This document shows, piece after piece, positions 16,463-25,285 of a stretch of 53,111 nucleotides of DNA (position 1 is the stretch's first letter; each line of letters starts with the position of its first letter). Below the pieces are notes generated by a model. That model made no database searches and was not told where the DNA came from. It saw only the letters and a list, made by a program, of their open reading frames with translations. Made by a program: the position numbers and the translations under genes. This DNA is from Chloroflexota bacterium. Its GTDB lineage: Bacteria > Chloroflexota > Anaerolineae > Aggregatilineales > Phototrophicaceae. Where the stretch lies: assembly GCA_011523515.1 (NCBI GenBank), contig WTGO01000050.1, forward strand, positions 1 through 53,111, in the 5' to 3' direction.

Positions 16463-18268
16463 TCATTCTTCTTCATAGAGGAAATCCCGTGCAACTCTCC
16501 CCCAATCCCAGCGGACGTCTTGTGTTTGCTCACGCTTCGTACCGCTTTGTTCATCTTCGTATCTTGCCCAAGCAATAAGAAGTAGCTCTAGACCCTGGCG
16601 TGCGTTCGACAAGTTTTCTCTTACTTCTTCTTCATTCAGATAATCGGAGTCCTTTTGCAGAACTTCAACCAAATGAGTATATGCAGGGTGATCTACGTTT
16701 AATGAAATGATTACAACACCGCCACGAGATTGCACATTAAAGAATGCAGGAGTTGCAACGGAAGACTTGGTAAATGTGTATTTCAGCCCACTTCCAACGG
16801 TTTGAGCTGCCAACTGCTCGGCTAGCTTTTGCGTAGTTCCGTGTTCAATAAGTTCCGAAGCAATTTCCTGTTGCCGTATCGTCGGTGTCTGCTGTTTTTC
16901 CTGTTTGTCACTTTCTCCACGATGCCCTTCTTCAATTCGTTTCCGCGTAACTTGTGTGCCTTTTACTTCCGCGCTTGCAGTAGCATCTTCATGTCGGGTT
17001 GGTTTAGATGTTGAGCCCTGAGCTCGTAATAGTCTGCGAATGGTCGATATGTGTTTTCTTAGATGTATGACTATCTCAAAAAGTGGTAATCTTGGATCTT
17101 CTTCAATGGCTAATTCTTCTTTCTTAGCTGTCCACGTTTGTCCTGAAACTAATTCATCATCCAAATCTGCTTTAGCCAATTCACGAAAGTTGCGCGCAGA
17201 CTGCTTGTTATTTGTAACACCGAAGAGGTCGTCTAGTGCTGGCGGAAAACTGACTTCTGCGCCCCACCAGCGTTCACGAGTCCATGCGGTTTCATCAACC
17301 CAAGATGAATCCAATTCGAGTTCGCGGCCAGCACGAACTATTGACACGCCTTTGTTGTTGTTCGCATGGCGACCATGAGGCTGGCTACCGGGATTGTATC
17401 CTGCTCTTGCTTCTTCTTTTGCGTATGAGAATCTGACTTTGACGGTGTGAACCTCTCCACGAAACTTGATCGGGAATTCCGTATTCTGAAAATCATGTTG
17501 TGCGAACATAGGGGCACTATGCCAAGGTGCCGGGCATGAAGTATAGGGAAGCAAGTAGAGAGGGTCATTGGGAAGAGCGTATTTCTCATTGTTTCTTCGC
17601 TGGCTGGAAGTTACATCCATGTCAAAAGACGCTAGTCGAATCTGCACCTTATTGTTGCATAAGAAGTATCGATACATTCGTCCAATCAATAGTGCAGAAT
17701 TGTCTATGATGGCTTTAGCAGTGCGCCAAATGATACGATCAAGTGATGTCCAAACCACAAGAGTGCCTGACTCTTCAAATGTTTTTCCGACTTCGCGCCA
17801 AATGTTTGGAATTGGCTTTGTAGACGGCACTGGTACTTGCTGGAGTTCTCCGGACTCAATTTCTCCAATATCAATATAGGTGTGGATTGCACTATCTGGA
17901 CCATCTTGCCATGTCCACACATCAACGCGTCGTGCCTGCGATATGGACGAGCTAGGCAGCCCCATTCCAAAACGCCCGATTCCGCTATAATCATGAAGTC
18001 GCGTACCGTTCCCAAATTGCAGTGCCATCTGCAAAACTGCGGCGTCCATCCCACTGCCATTGTCAAGTACAGCAATTTCATTTATGCGAGTTCGAGAACG
18101 ATGACTAAGTCTTTCAACTCTTTCCCCACATAGGAGTTCGACACTAGATGCGCCGGCCTGAATTGCATTGTCCATCAATTCTGCAATTGCATAGGCCGTG
18201 TTTTTGTAGCCACTGTCACGCAATGCGTTTACGATCAGATGTGTCGGAACGATGTCATGACTTGCCAT
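16463..18268 (-). CDS. GHKL (HSP90-like) ATPase, candidate defence protein
   Basis: 601 aa. The GHKL ATP-binding fold is clear: N-box AELMDNAIQAGA (E30, D33, N34), G1 box DNGSGM at 69-74 and G2 box GIGRFGMGL at 96-104. A transducer-like region with GVSIVRAGREL (307-317) and FGVTNNKQSARN (349-360) follows, as in HATPase_c_3 proteins related to MORC/MutL-type ATPases of restriction-like loci. A charged linker (~400-465) leads to an unrecognised C-terminal domain (~470-601). ATG 18268 has GGGAG 7 bases upstream and begins 2 bases after the helicase stop. Base composition is clearly AT-richer than the flanks, pointing to transfer. It probably works with the helicase. Confidence 0.85.
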   Translation of the reverse strand: MASHDIVPTHLIVNALRDSGYKNTAYAIAELMDNAIQAGASSVELLCGERVERLSHRSRTRINEIAVLDNGSGMDAAVLQMALQFGNGTRLHDYSGIGRFGMGLPSSSISQARRVDVWTWQDGPDSAIHTYIDIGEIESGELQQVPVPSTKPIPNIWREVGKTFEESGTLVVWTSLDRIIWRTAKAIIDNSALLIGRMYRYFLCNNKVQIRLASFDMDVTSSQRRNNEKYALPNDPLYLLPYTSCPAPWHSAPMFAQHDFQNTEFPIKFRGEVHTVKVRFSYAKEEARAGYNPGSQPHGRHANNNKGVSIVRAGRELELDSSWVDETAWTRERWWGAEVSFPPALDDLFGVTNNKQSARNFRELAKADLDDELVSGQTWTAKKEELAIEEDPRLPLFEIVIHLRKHISTIRRLLRAQGSTSKPTRHEDATASAEVKGTQVTRKRIEEGHRGESDKQEKQQTPTIRQQEIASELIEHGTTQKLAEQLAAQTVGSGLKYTFTKSSVATPAFFNVQSRGGVVIISLNVDHPAYTHLVEVLQKDSDYLNEEEVRENLSNARQGLELLLIAWARYEDEQSGTKREQTQDVRWDWGRVARDFLYEEE

Positions 18269-18270
18269 TT

Positions 18271-19881
18271 TTACTCCCAAATATCTTCCCAGTTATTAAA
18301 TGCTTCGGCTACGCTTTCGAAGCCTGGAAAATTATAGTCGACTACTGTAACGATTTCAGCGCTTAAGTTTCCCCCGGCTTCTGGTCCCCGTATCGCCCGG
18401 CCCACCATTTGACTGTATAGCACAAGGGATTTTGTCGGCCGAGCAATGAGTGCGGCGCTTGTCAAAGGAGCGTCAAAGCCCGTCGTCAATACGCCGAAGT
18501 TGCAAAGTATTCTAACTTCTGGGGTATCTTGTTTGTATCTCTCAATCATTCGAGAGCGTTGTATCTGTGGAGTCTTAGCAGTTACAGATTCTGCATCGTA
18601 CCCTTTCATTTGCAAGACAGCAGCTAACACATCGGCATGTGTTACAGTAGCAGCGAATACCAGAATTCTCTTGTGATGTTTCGCGAGTACCTCTAGTCGT
18701 GAAATGATTGCGAGGTTTCTTAATTCATCCTCGGCAAGACGTTTCAAGATACTGTCCGGTATATCGAAACTATCCCGAACTTTCCGTATGTCGGCATCCG
18801 AAATCTTGGCTCCTCCATCGTGGTAGAGAGGAGAATAATGAACGCGAGCCAAGTACTGCTCGTCAACCAGATAATCAACTGGATTGCGATAGTTGTCAAT
18901 CTGAAGCGCGACCTTTCGGCGGGCAAAAAACTTGGACAGTTCTTCGTCAATTTCTATATCTGTCCAAGTTCTGCCAGGCGTTGCTGTTAGTCCTAGCAAA
19001 CCTGGATTTGGGTGCGGCATCTTGACGAGCGTATCTAGAATGAGTTGGTACGTTTCTGCAATTGCAGAGTGGGCCTCATCAATTACCACAAGCGACGTAC
19101 GTCCTGCCAGTTCCATGATGAATTCGAGTTTCTGCTTAGTTGCACTGTACATTTTCGCTAGGCCGCCAATGAGCAGCCCATCATGCACACTATCAAGCGA
19201 TAGCTCACGATTACCCCAAAACCGATATACTCCAACGTCTCTGTTGCCCAGACATCCCCATGCTCTTTCAAATTCAGATGCCGATTGCTCGCATAACTCC
19301 TCTGAGTTAGCAAGCCAAATTACAAGGGTTGGTTCGTGTTTGCGCAAATGGTCGGCGATTACGCTCATCGCGACTCGCGTCTTGCCAGCACCTGTGGGCA
19401 TATGCAGCACTACACGATTTGGATTTTCTTCCAAGGCGTGAATTACATCACGAGCAGCAGCGCGTTGATGCGCAAACAGAGAATATTGCCCGGTGCCGAT
19501 TCGCGTTGCCGGTGTTTGTTCGCGAACTTCAAGCAAAGGTACACTCAAACCAAAAAAGTCAAACAGTGCCCGCTCGCGTTCAGACCCTTGTCTGAATCGC
19601 GCGAGTTTCAACTCACTGTACGTATTCCCATTTCGCGGCAGGCCAAGAACGTTATGAAGAAACTCTGCGCTTTCTTTTGGCAATAGATCAAATAGGATCT
19701 GTCTTTTCTCGGAAGAAAGCAGTAAGCCCTCTGCCGAGTAGATTTGAAGAATCAGGTTACGCAACCGTTGCGGAGTAGACAATTGACGATCGAGGGTCAA
19801 TAGCAGCTTCATGGGCGCTTGTCCTAGAAGAAGCTGAAGCGTTTCATCATCTGCTCGTGAAAGTAATTCTGAGAATCTCAA
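18271..19881 (-). CDS. DEAH-box SF2 helicase, partner of GHKL ATPase
   Basis: 536 aa from the TTG at 19881, which has AGGAG 7 bases upstream; another TTG at 19887 is too close to that site. Numbering from 19887, a ~130-residue N-terminal helical domain precedes a Q-like motif (YSLFAHQRAAA), motif I MPTGAGKT (163-170), motif II DEAH (270-273), motif III TATPGR (301-306), motif V GVLTTGFDAP (465-474) and motif VI QMVGRAIRG (493-501). This is a complete SF2 DNA/RNA translocase of the restriction/UvrB-like type. No nuclease motif is visible. It is AT-rich like its partner and lies 34-40 bases downstream of the rhamnose aldolase gene on the same strand. Confidence 0.9.
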   Translation of the reverse strand: MRFSELLSRADDETLQLLLGQAPMKLLLTLDRQLSTPQRLRNLILQIYSAEGLLLSSEKRQILFDLLPKESAEFLHNVLGLPRNGNTYSELKLARFRQGSERERALFDFFGLSVPLLEVREQTPATRIGTGQYSLFAHQRAAARDVIHALEENPNRVVLHMPTGAGKTRVAMSVIADHLRKHEPTLVIWLANSEELCEQSASEFERAWGCLGNRDVGVYRFWGNRELSLDSVHDGLLIGGLAKMYSATKQKLEFIMELAGRTSLVVIDEAHSAIAETYQLILDTLVKMPHPNPGLLGLTATPGRTWTDIEIDEELSKFFARRKVALQIDNYRNPVDYLVDEQYLARVHYSPLYHDGGAKISDADIRKVRDSFDIPDSILKRLAEDELRNLAIISRLEVLAKHHKRILVFAATVTHADVLAAVLQMKGYDAESVTAKTPQIQRSRMIERYKQDTPEVRILCNFGVLTTGFDAPLTSAALIARPTKSLVLYSQMVGRAIRGPEAGGNLSAEIVTVVDYNFPGFESVAEAFNNWEDIWE

Positions 19882-19921
19882 GTTCAAGCTCCTATAGTTC
19901 TTATGAATTGTGGTTGATACC

Positions 19922-22117
19922 TCAGCGCAAGAAACCCTCGGTCAGGCCGCCGTCAACGTTGATGATCTGCCCGGTCGTCTTGCTGAAGGCATCGGTGATC
20001 AGCAGGTAGGCCACTTCGGCTTGGTCTTCCGGGCTGATAGGCGCTTTGGTCAGCGTCCGCTGCGCGTAGAACTCCGCCAGGCGCGCGCGCAAGGTCTCCG
20101 TGTCTTCGTCCACGCTGTAATCCAGATCGTACTTGATCAGCGAATTGATGACGCGGTCGCGCGGGAACATGCTGCTGCCTTTGACGACTGTGGCCGGCGC
20201 CAGGCCGTTTACGCGCGCCAGCGGCGCCAGCTCTATCGCCAGCTCGCGCACCAGGTGGTTGGCGGCGGCTTTGCTGGTGTCGTAGGCGATGGAACCCGCC
20301 TTGGCCACCACGCCATTGACGCTCGTCGTCAACACCAGCGCAGCGGGCAAACCCTGCGCCTGCCAAATTGGGCGCGCGCCCTGAGCGACCTCGTAGCCGC
20401 CGCGCACATTCACTTCGAAGGATGTACGCCATTGCTCGGCGGAATTGCCGCCATCGGCGTCGGGTGTGAAGAAGACGCCGGCGGTCACGATAATGTCGTC
20501 AACGCCGCCGTATGCGAGCACGGCCTTTTCCAGCAGCGCTTTTACACTCTCGGCCGAGGTGATATCGACTTGCGCGGCGATGGCGGGTCCGCAGCCGGAA
20601 ATGCCCGAGCCGGCCACGCCGATGCCCTGTCCGTATGTTTCCGTCAGGGCGTCAGCTGTCGCCTGCGCGCCCGTGATGTTCAGGTCGGCGCAGACCACAT
20701 GGACGCCCTCCGCCGCCACGCGCTGAGCAGTCGCCAGGCCGATGCCGCTGCCCGCGCCGACGACGACAGTGACCTTGCGCGCCAGCTTCTTCTCCGGCGG
20801 CATGCGGCGCAGCTTGGCTTCTTCCAGTGCCCAGTATTCAATGTCGAAGGCTTCTTGCCGCGGCAGCGCCACATAGCCGCCGACCGCCTCAGCGCCGCGC
20901 ATCACGGCGACGGCGCAGTTGTAGAACTCTGCGGTGACGCGCGATTCGCTCTTGTTTTTGCCAAAGGCGATCATGCCCAAACCTGGAATCAATATCACCG
21001 TCGGATTGGCATCGCGCATGGGCGGGCTGCCCGGGCGTTTGCATGCCATATAATAAGCGGCGTAGTCTTGGCGATATTGGGCGATGCCGCTCCCCAACTT
21101 ATCCAGCAGCGTCGCGGTGTCTGAGGCGGTCGGATCCCAGTCGACATAGAGCGGCTTGATCTTGGTGCGCAGGAAATGATCGGGGCAGGACGTCCCCAGC
21201 TCCGCCAGGCGCGCGGCGTCGGCGCTGTTGGAGAAGCTCAAGATGTCGGCGTCGGTTTGCACGGTGGCGATGAAGCGGTTCTCGTCTGAAACCATGCCGC
21301 GCAAATGCGGCAGGATCTCGGCCAGCAGCGCTTTCCGTTCGCCGTCGCTGATGTTCGTGGTCTTCGCGCCGCCAAAAGCCGCGCTGCCCTGGTCGTTCGC
21401 TTCCAGATGTCGCGCCGCCATCTCGATCAGGGTCAGCGACAAGTCGTAGCAGGCCTTGTCGTCGTCGGCCCAGTTGATTAAGCCGTGGCCGCCCAGTACG
21501 ATGCCGATGCAGCCGGGATGGTCCGCAATCGTCTCTTGCAAGACCAAACCCAGGTCGAAGCCGGGCCGCTGCCAGTCGACCCAGACGACCACGTCGCCGT
21601 AAATCTCGCGGGTCAGCGCCCGTCCGTTTTTGGATGCGGCGATAGCGATGACGGCGTTGGGATGGGTGTGATCGACATGGCGGAAGGGGATGAAGGCGTG
21701 CAGCGGCGTGTCGATTGAGCTGGCGCGCGGATTCAAGTTGTAGACGCAGTGAGGGTACATGCCGACCATGGCATCTTCAATCGGCGTCTTGACGCCCTTG
21801 GTCGCGGCGGCGTTATAGACGTCTTGCAGCTGCATCAGCTTGTCCATGTAAAGCGAGGCGAAGTTTTCGCGCTGGCTGGTGCGCAGGTCGCCGCCCGAGC
21901 CTTTGACGAACATGATATCGGCGTCCGCGCCCGTCAGCGGATCGGCTTGCCGGATTTTGCTCGAAGTATTGCCGCCGCCGGTATTGGTGATGCGCTGGTC
22001 GGCGCCGAGCAAGTTGGAGCGATAGACCAGTCGCTCGACCGGGTCCAGAGAAGCGGCGTGGCGGTCGTCCCACAAGTAGGTGACGTGGCGGTATTCGGAG
22101 GGATTAAACAGTTGCAT
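19922..22117 (-). CDS. bifunctional rhamnulose-1-phosphate aldolase / short-chain dehydrogenase
   Basis: 731 aa. The N-terminal class II aldolase domain (to ~430) has TNTGGGNTSSK, the metal-binding HVDHTHPNA and LGGHGLI, and would split rhamnulose-1-phosphate into DHAP and L-lactaldehyde. The C-terminal short-chain dehydrogenase domain has VVGAGSGIG for NAD binding and the catalytic YDTSK. It should oxidise L-lactaldehyde to lactate. This is the known RhaE–RhaW-type fusion. ATG 22117 has AGGAG 6-7 bases upstream. It follows the isomerase gene (rhaA) after a 148-base gap holding a palindrome and a weak promoter. No rhamnulokinase gene is in the window. Confidence 0.93.
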   Translation of the reverse strand: MQLFNPSEYRHVTYLWDDRHAASLDPVERLVYRSNLLGADQRITNTGGGNTSSKIRQADPLTGADADIMFVKGSGGDLRTSQRENFASLYMDKLMQLQDVYNAAATKGVKTPIEDAMVGMYPHCVYNLNPRASSIDTPLHAFIPFRHVDHTHPNAVIAIAASKNGRALTREIYGDVVVWVDWQRPGFDLGLVLQETIADHPGCIGIVLGGHGLINWADDDKACYDLSLTLIEMAARHLEANDQGSAAFGGAKTTNISDGERKALLAEILPHLRGMVSDENRFIATVQTDADILSFSNSADAARLAELGTSCPDHFLRTKIKPLYVDWDPTASDTATLLDKLGSGIAQYRQDYAAYYMACKRPGSPPMRDANPTVILIPGLGMIAFGKNKSESRVTAEFYNCAVAVMRGAEAVGGYVALPRQEAFDIEYWALEEAKLRRMPPEKKLARKVTVVVGAGSGIGLATAQRVAAEGVHVVCADLNITGAQATADALTETYGQGIGVAGSGISGCGPAIAAQVDITSAESVKALLEKAVLAYGGVDDIIVTAGVFFTPDADGGNSAEQWRTSFEVNVRGGYEVAQGARPIWQAQGLPAALVLTTSVNGVVAKAGSIAYDTSKAAANHLVRELAIELAPLARVNGLAPATVVKGSSMFPRDRVINSLIKYDLDYSVDEDTETLRARLAEFYAQRTLTKAPISPEDQAEVAYLLITDAFSKTTGQIINVDGGLTEGFLR

Positions 22118-22159
22118 GGGGGCTCCTGTATCATGCGCAAGGCCATCGTTAATTCAGCA

Positions 22160-22188
22160 AGTATAGGGATAGTCGGTTGACGCGATAA
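22160..22188 (-). promoter_or_regulatory. weak promoter before the rhamnose aldolase gene
   Basis: On the minus strand TATACT (22160-22165) is a good -10 box. The best -35 at 17-base spacing is TTATCG (22183-22188), a poor match. It would give the aldolase gene its own transcript in addition to read-through from rhaA. Confidence 0.35.
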
Positions 22189-22233
22189 GGGCGAGCCAAT
22201 GGGTCGCGTAGACACTTCCCGTCGCTCGCCCCT
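22188..22233. repeat. GGGCGAGC palindrome (REP-like)
   Basis: GGGCGAGC (left arm, about 22189-22196) and GCTCGCCC (right arm, about 22224-22231) form an 8-bp stem around a loop of about 27 bases that contains a partial GGGTCGC. It belongs to the same family as the elements at 23.55, 28.12, 31.9 and 50.95 kb. Confidence 0.55.
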
Positions 22234-22265
22234 AAAAATTTCACACGAGGTCGGATCCGCCGTCG

Positions 22266-23540
22266 TCAAGCCCGCTGTGACAGAACCGTTCGCTCGTAGT
22301 CGCGGATCTCGTCCATGAAGGCCATACCGACCGGCGCCTCCTGCGCGCGGCAATAGTAATCCCAGACCGCGCCGAAGGGCAGGCCTTTCAACTCTTCCAG
22401 CAGCGCGAGGCGGCCGGTGAAGTCGCCTTCATTCTCATAAGCCCGCAGCAGATCGCGCGGCTCCAGCAGCGCCATTAGCAAGCCGCGGCAGGCGTTGCGC
22501 GTGCCGATAGCCCAGGCGCCGATGCGATTGATGCTCGCGTCAAAGAAGTCCAGGCCAATGTGCACGCGCTCCAGCGCATCGCTGCGGACGATCTCCTGCA
22601 TGATCGCCTGCAGATCGTCGCTGAGTGTCACGACGTGGTCGCTGTCCCAGCGTACGCCGCGGCTGACGTGCAGCAAAATCTCAGGCACGTAGAGCAGAAT
22701 GGAGGAGAGTTTGTCGGCGATGGTCTCGGTCGGGTGGAAGTGGCCGGCATCCAGGCAGAGCAGCTTCTGGCGGGAGACAGCGTAGCCGAGGTAGAACTCG
22801 TGCGAGCCGACGACATAGCTCTCCGAGCCCAGACCGAATAGCTTGCATTCGATGGCATCGAGGTTGTGCGCCGGGTCCAGCTCTTCGGCGAAGATCTCAT
22901 CGAGCGCTTCCAGCAGGCGCTGGCGCGGGCCCAGTCGGTCAGCGGGCATATCCTTGTAGCCGTCGGGAATCCAGACATTGTTGACCGATGGCGTGCCTAG
23001 TTCGCGGCCGAAAAAAGCGCTGATATGGCGCGTGGCAATGGCGTGGTCAATCCAGAATTGACGAATGCCGGCGTCGGCATGCGAAAGCGTAAAGCCGTCG
23101 TCCGCCAGGTCGTGCGAGAAAAACGTGGGATTGAAATCCAGACCGTGGTTATTGGCTTTGGCCCAGTCGACCCAGGAAGCGAAATGCTCCGGCTTCAATT
23201 CGTCGCGCGGCACTTTGGACGCGCTATCGAGGTAGGAGCCGTGCAGCGCCAGGCGATGATCGCCGGGAATCAGGCTGTAGGCTTTATCGAGGTCGCCTCG
23301 CAGCTCGTCGATATTGCGCGCTTTGCCGGGATAATTGCCGGTCGCCATGATGCCGCCGCTGAGCCCGCGCTCCGGGTCTTCAAATCCGCCTACATCGTCG
23401 CCCTGCCAGCAGTGCAGGCTGATCGCGACTCTCCGCAGCTGCTCCAGCGCGGCCGCCGTATCGACACCCAAAGCGGCGTAGCGTTCCTGCGCCAGCTGGT
23501 AGGCTGCTTCAATCTGTGTATCAGATGTTTGGAATTGCAT
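22266..23540 (-). CDS. rhaA: L-rhamnose isomerase
   Basis: 424 aa TIM-barrel isomerase converting L-rhamnose to L-rhamnulose. It resembles the RhaA family throughout: [14 protein letters not shown] near the N-terminus, [53 protein letters not shown] with its metal ligands, and [18 protein letters not shown] 23540 has AAGGA 7 bases upstream and matches the family N-terminus; a longer reading would run through the palindrome upstream. It forms a catabolic pair with the downstream aldolase/dehydrogenase fusion. Confidence 0.96.
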   Translation of the reverse strand: MQFQTSDTQIEAAYQLAQERYAALGVDTAAALEQLRRVAISLHCWQGDDVGGFEDPERGLSGGIMATGNYPGKARNIDELRGDLDKAYSLIPGDHRLALHGSYLDSASKVPRDELKPEHFASWVDWAKANNHGLDFNPTFFSHDLADDGFTLSHADAGIRQFWIDHAIATRHISAFFGRELGTPSVNNVWIPDGYKDMPADRLGPRQRLLEALDEIFAEELDPAHNLDAIECKLFGLGSESYVVGSHEFYLGYAVSRQKLLCLDAGHFHPTETIADKLSSILLYVPEILLHVSRGVRWDSDHVVTLSDDLQAIMQEIVRSDALERVHIGLDFFDASINRIGAWAIGTRNACRGLLMALLEPRDLLRAYENEGDFTGRLALLEELKGLPFGAVWDYYCRAQEAPVGMAFMDEIRDYERTVLSQRA

Positions 23541-23552
23541 GCCGTATTCCTT

Positions 23553-23580
23553 TGTAGGCGAGCCAAGGTTCGCCCCTACA
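23553..23580. repeat. TGTAGGCGAGCC palindrome (REP-like)
   Basis: TGTAGGCGAGCC and GGTTCGCCCCTACA form an imperfect hairpin with a two-base loop, located between the rhaA start and the upstream epimerase stop. It shares its core with the other palindromes in the window. Confidence 0.6.
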
Positions 23581-23599
23581 CCAGCATTGACAAGGCGCG

Positions 23600-24403
23600 C
23601 TAGCGGGCGCCGGCGGCTTGCAAGCAAGCTTGCATGTGCCCGCGCGCTTCAGCGCCGATGATGCAGCATTGTTCGAGACTGTGGCCCTGCGCCTTGGTGC
23701 CGATCACTTCCAGATTGAGCGGACCGGTATAGCCGTGGTCGTGCAATACGCGGATATAGCCGACCAGGTCGATATCGCCGCGGCCGTTGGCTTGATCTTC
23801 CGGCGCGCCCGGTCCCTGCTGCGTGCCTTTGCAATCGCGGATGTGGACGTGCTTGATGCGATCGATCACGGCTGCGATGGCTTCGACCGGGTTCTCGCCG
23901 GCGCGGTGGATATGCGAGGGGTCCATGTCCAGGCCAAAATTGGGCGAAGTGATATCCTGCAAGACTTTTAGGCTGGTCGGCGTGTTGTAGACGTACTGCC
24001 CGACATGCGCTTTGGCGCAGAGCATGACGCCGTAATGTTCGGCTCGCTGCACCAGCGCCCCCAGTTCATCTAGTACTTGCTGGTAGGTCGATTCGTCATC
24101 GGCTACCCCGCCGGGGCCGACATTGATGATGGGGATGCCGGTTTCGACCGCGGCCTGCATGGCGCGCTCCATCAAGTCGGGATCGCGCGACGACTGCTCC
24201 ATCGCCAGCAGTTCCAGGTCGTATTCCTTGGACAGGCGCAGGATCTCCGGCGCGCATTCTTGCCAGCGCGACAAGACGAGGTGCTGGCTCATGGCGTCAA
24301 TGGCCGACATCTCAATGCCGTCATAGCCCGCCATCTTGAGGTACTTGAAGGCGGTCTCCATATCCCAACTGCCGAATAATAGTGAGTTTGCTCCGAGTTT
24401 CAT
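23600..24403 (-). CDS. sugar phosphate isomerase/epimerase-like TIM barrel
   Basis: 267 aa, xylose-isomerase-like AP-endonuclease-2 fold. Visible metal-binding segments are [26 protein letters not shown] and PLNLEVIG, giving the usual Glu/Asp/His set. Such proteins isomerise or epimerise sugars, keto-sugars or inositols; the substrate here is unknown. ATG 24403 has AAGGAAG about 11 bases upstream. It sits between rhaA and the Gfo/Idh/MocA gene, so a role in the same sugar-derivative pathway is likely. Confidence 0.88.
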   Translation of the reverse strand: MKLGANSLLFGSWDMETAFKYLKMAGYDGIEMSAIDAMSQHLVLSRWQECAPEILRLSKEYDLELLAMEQSSRDPDLMERAMQAAVETGIPIINVGPGGVADDESTYQQVLDELGALVQRAEHYGVMLCAKAHVGQYVYNTPTSLKVLQDITSPNFGLDMDPSHIHRAGENPVEAIAAVIDRIKHVHIRDCKGTQQGPGAPEDQANGRGDIDLVGYIRVLHDHGYTGPLNLEVIGTKAQGHSLEQCCIIGAEARGHMQACLQAAGAR

Positions 24404-24450
24404 GGTTATGTTTCTTCCTTTCGGGAACTACCTTTATGTTGTCTATTGGT

Positions 24451-25284
24451 CTAGACCCTTCTGGCAAGATTTGTAACAAGGTTATATGCAAACCAGCCGT
24501 CGTCAGTTACGAACTCTTGGGGTGACGCTTGAGGGGTGTCGTGGACCACGCCAAAGCCATCAGAATAATGTTTGAATGAAACAATGTCGCTGTAGTGTAT
24601 TCTTATGCTCTTTTTGGATCCTGCGAAGTAAATGTGCTTTGTAGTCACTCCCAAGATCCCTCTGTCAACTTTTACAGATTCTTCACTTTCGATTACCTCG
24701 GCGCTTACTTCAGTCGTTTTGAGATACAGAGCCAACGCTGTACTGGCACTGACTTCTTTTGATCCAACCATATATCGCGTTCGCTTCTGCTGCTCGTAGT
24801 AGTCCACTTCCGCGAATAGCCAAACAATTTTCTCAGATTTCTGCAAATTGAACGGTAATCTTAAATCGTCAATTGGAAACTCGGGAATCGCTCCTTGCAT
24901 AATATTTCGAATCATCACTGCTTTGTCGACGCGTGAAATCACTCCGTCTTTTTTCATTTCATCATCCGACAACATGAACTGTCTCGCAATTTGGTACAGA
25001 GCTCTTTCTTCTTGAATGGTAAGCACATGGTCTTGTAGCGCCTGCTCGACAGCTTGTTTCCATCCATCCAGTATAAGGGGACGCAGAGCATTGGCGCCGA
25101 TGTAACTCATCTGTGCAACCAAATCTATTGCTCGTTTTAATTCTTGTGTCTTCCGCTCATTGGCTACAAACGCACCAATCATAGCCGTTATCCAGTGTTC
25201 ACCTGAAACATGAAGTTTTATGCACTCATTATGCGAATTGTTACTTGGTCCGGCAGGTTTCCCACAATATGAGCAGTTTGCCAT
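24451..25284 (-). CDS. zinc-finger / PH-like domain protein, unknown function
   Basis: 277 aa, not recognised as a named family. The N-terminus has a probable zinc finger (C4, C7, with H18 and C21: CSYCGKPAG...HNEC). A helical middle follows (about 25-135), and the C-terminal ~110 residues look like a bacterial PH/GRAM-type beta domain (GILGVTTKHIYFAG...IRIHYSDIVSFKHY). The coding sequence is AT-rich compared with its neighbours. The start codon lies one base after the TGA of the upstream Gfo/Idh gene, whose last codons supply GGAGG, so translation is coupled. It is an oddity inside a sugar-catabolic run, possibly inserted. Confidence 0.75.
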   Translation of the reverse strand: MANCSYCGKPAGPSNNSHNECIKLHVSGEHWITAMIGAFVANERKTQELKRAIDLVAQMSYIGANALRPLILDGWKQAVEQALQDHVLTIQEERALYQIARQFMLSDDEMKKDGVISRVDKAVMIRNIMQGAIPEFPIDDLRLPFNLQKSEKIVWLFAEVDYYEQQKRTRYMVGSKEVSASTALALYLKTTEVSAEVIESEESVKVDRGILGVTTKHIYFAGSKKSIRIHYSDIVSFKHYSDGFGVVHDTPQASPQEFVTDDGWFAYNLVTNLARRV

Positions 25285-25285
25285 G

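Noticed and set aside
19922..21124. Plus-strand frame opposite the rhamnose aldolase/dehydrogenase fusion
   Set aside because: The minus strand shows YDTSK and GAGSGIG motifs. The plus frame is a shadow.
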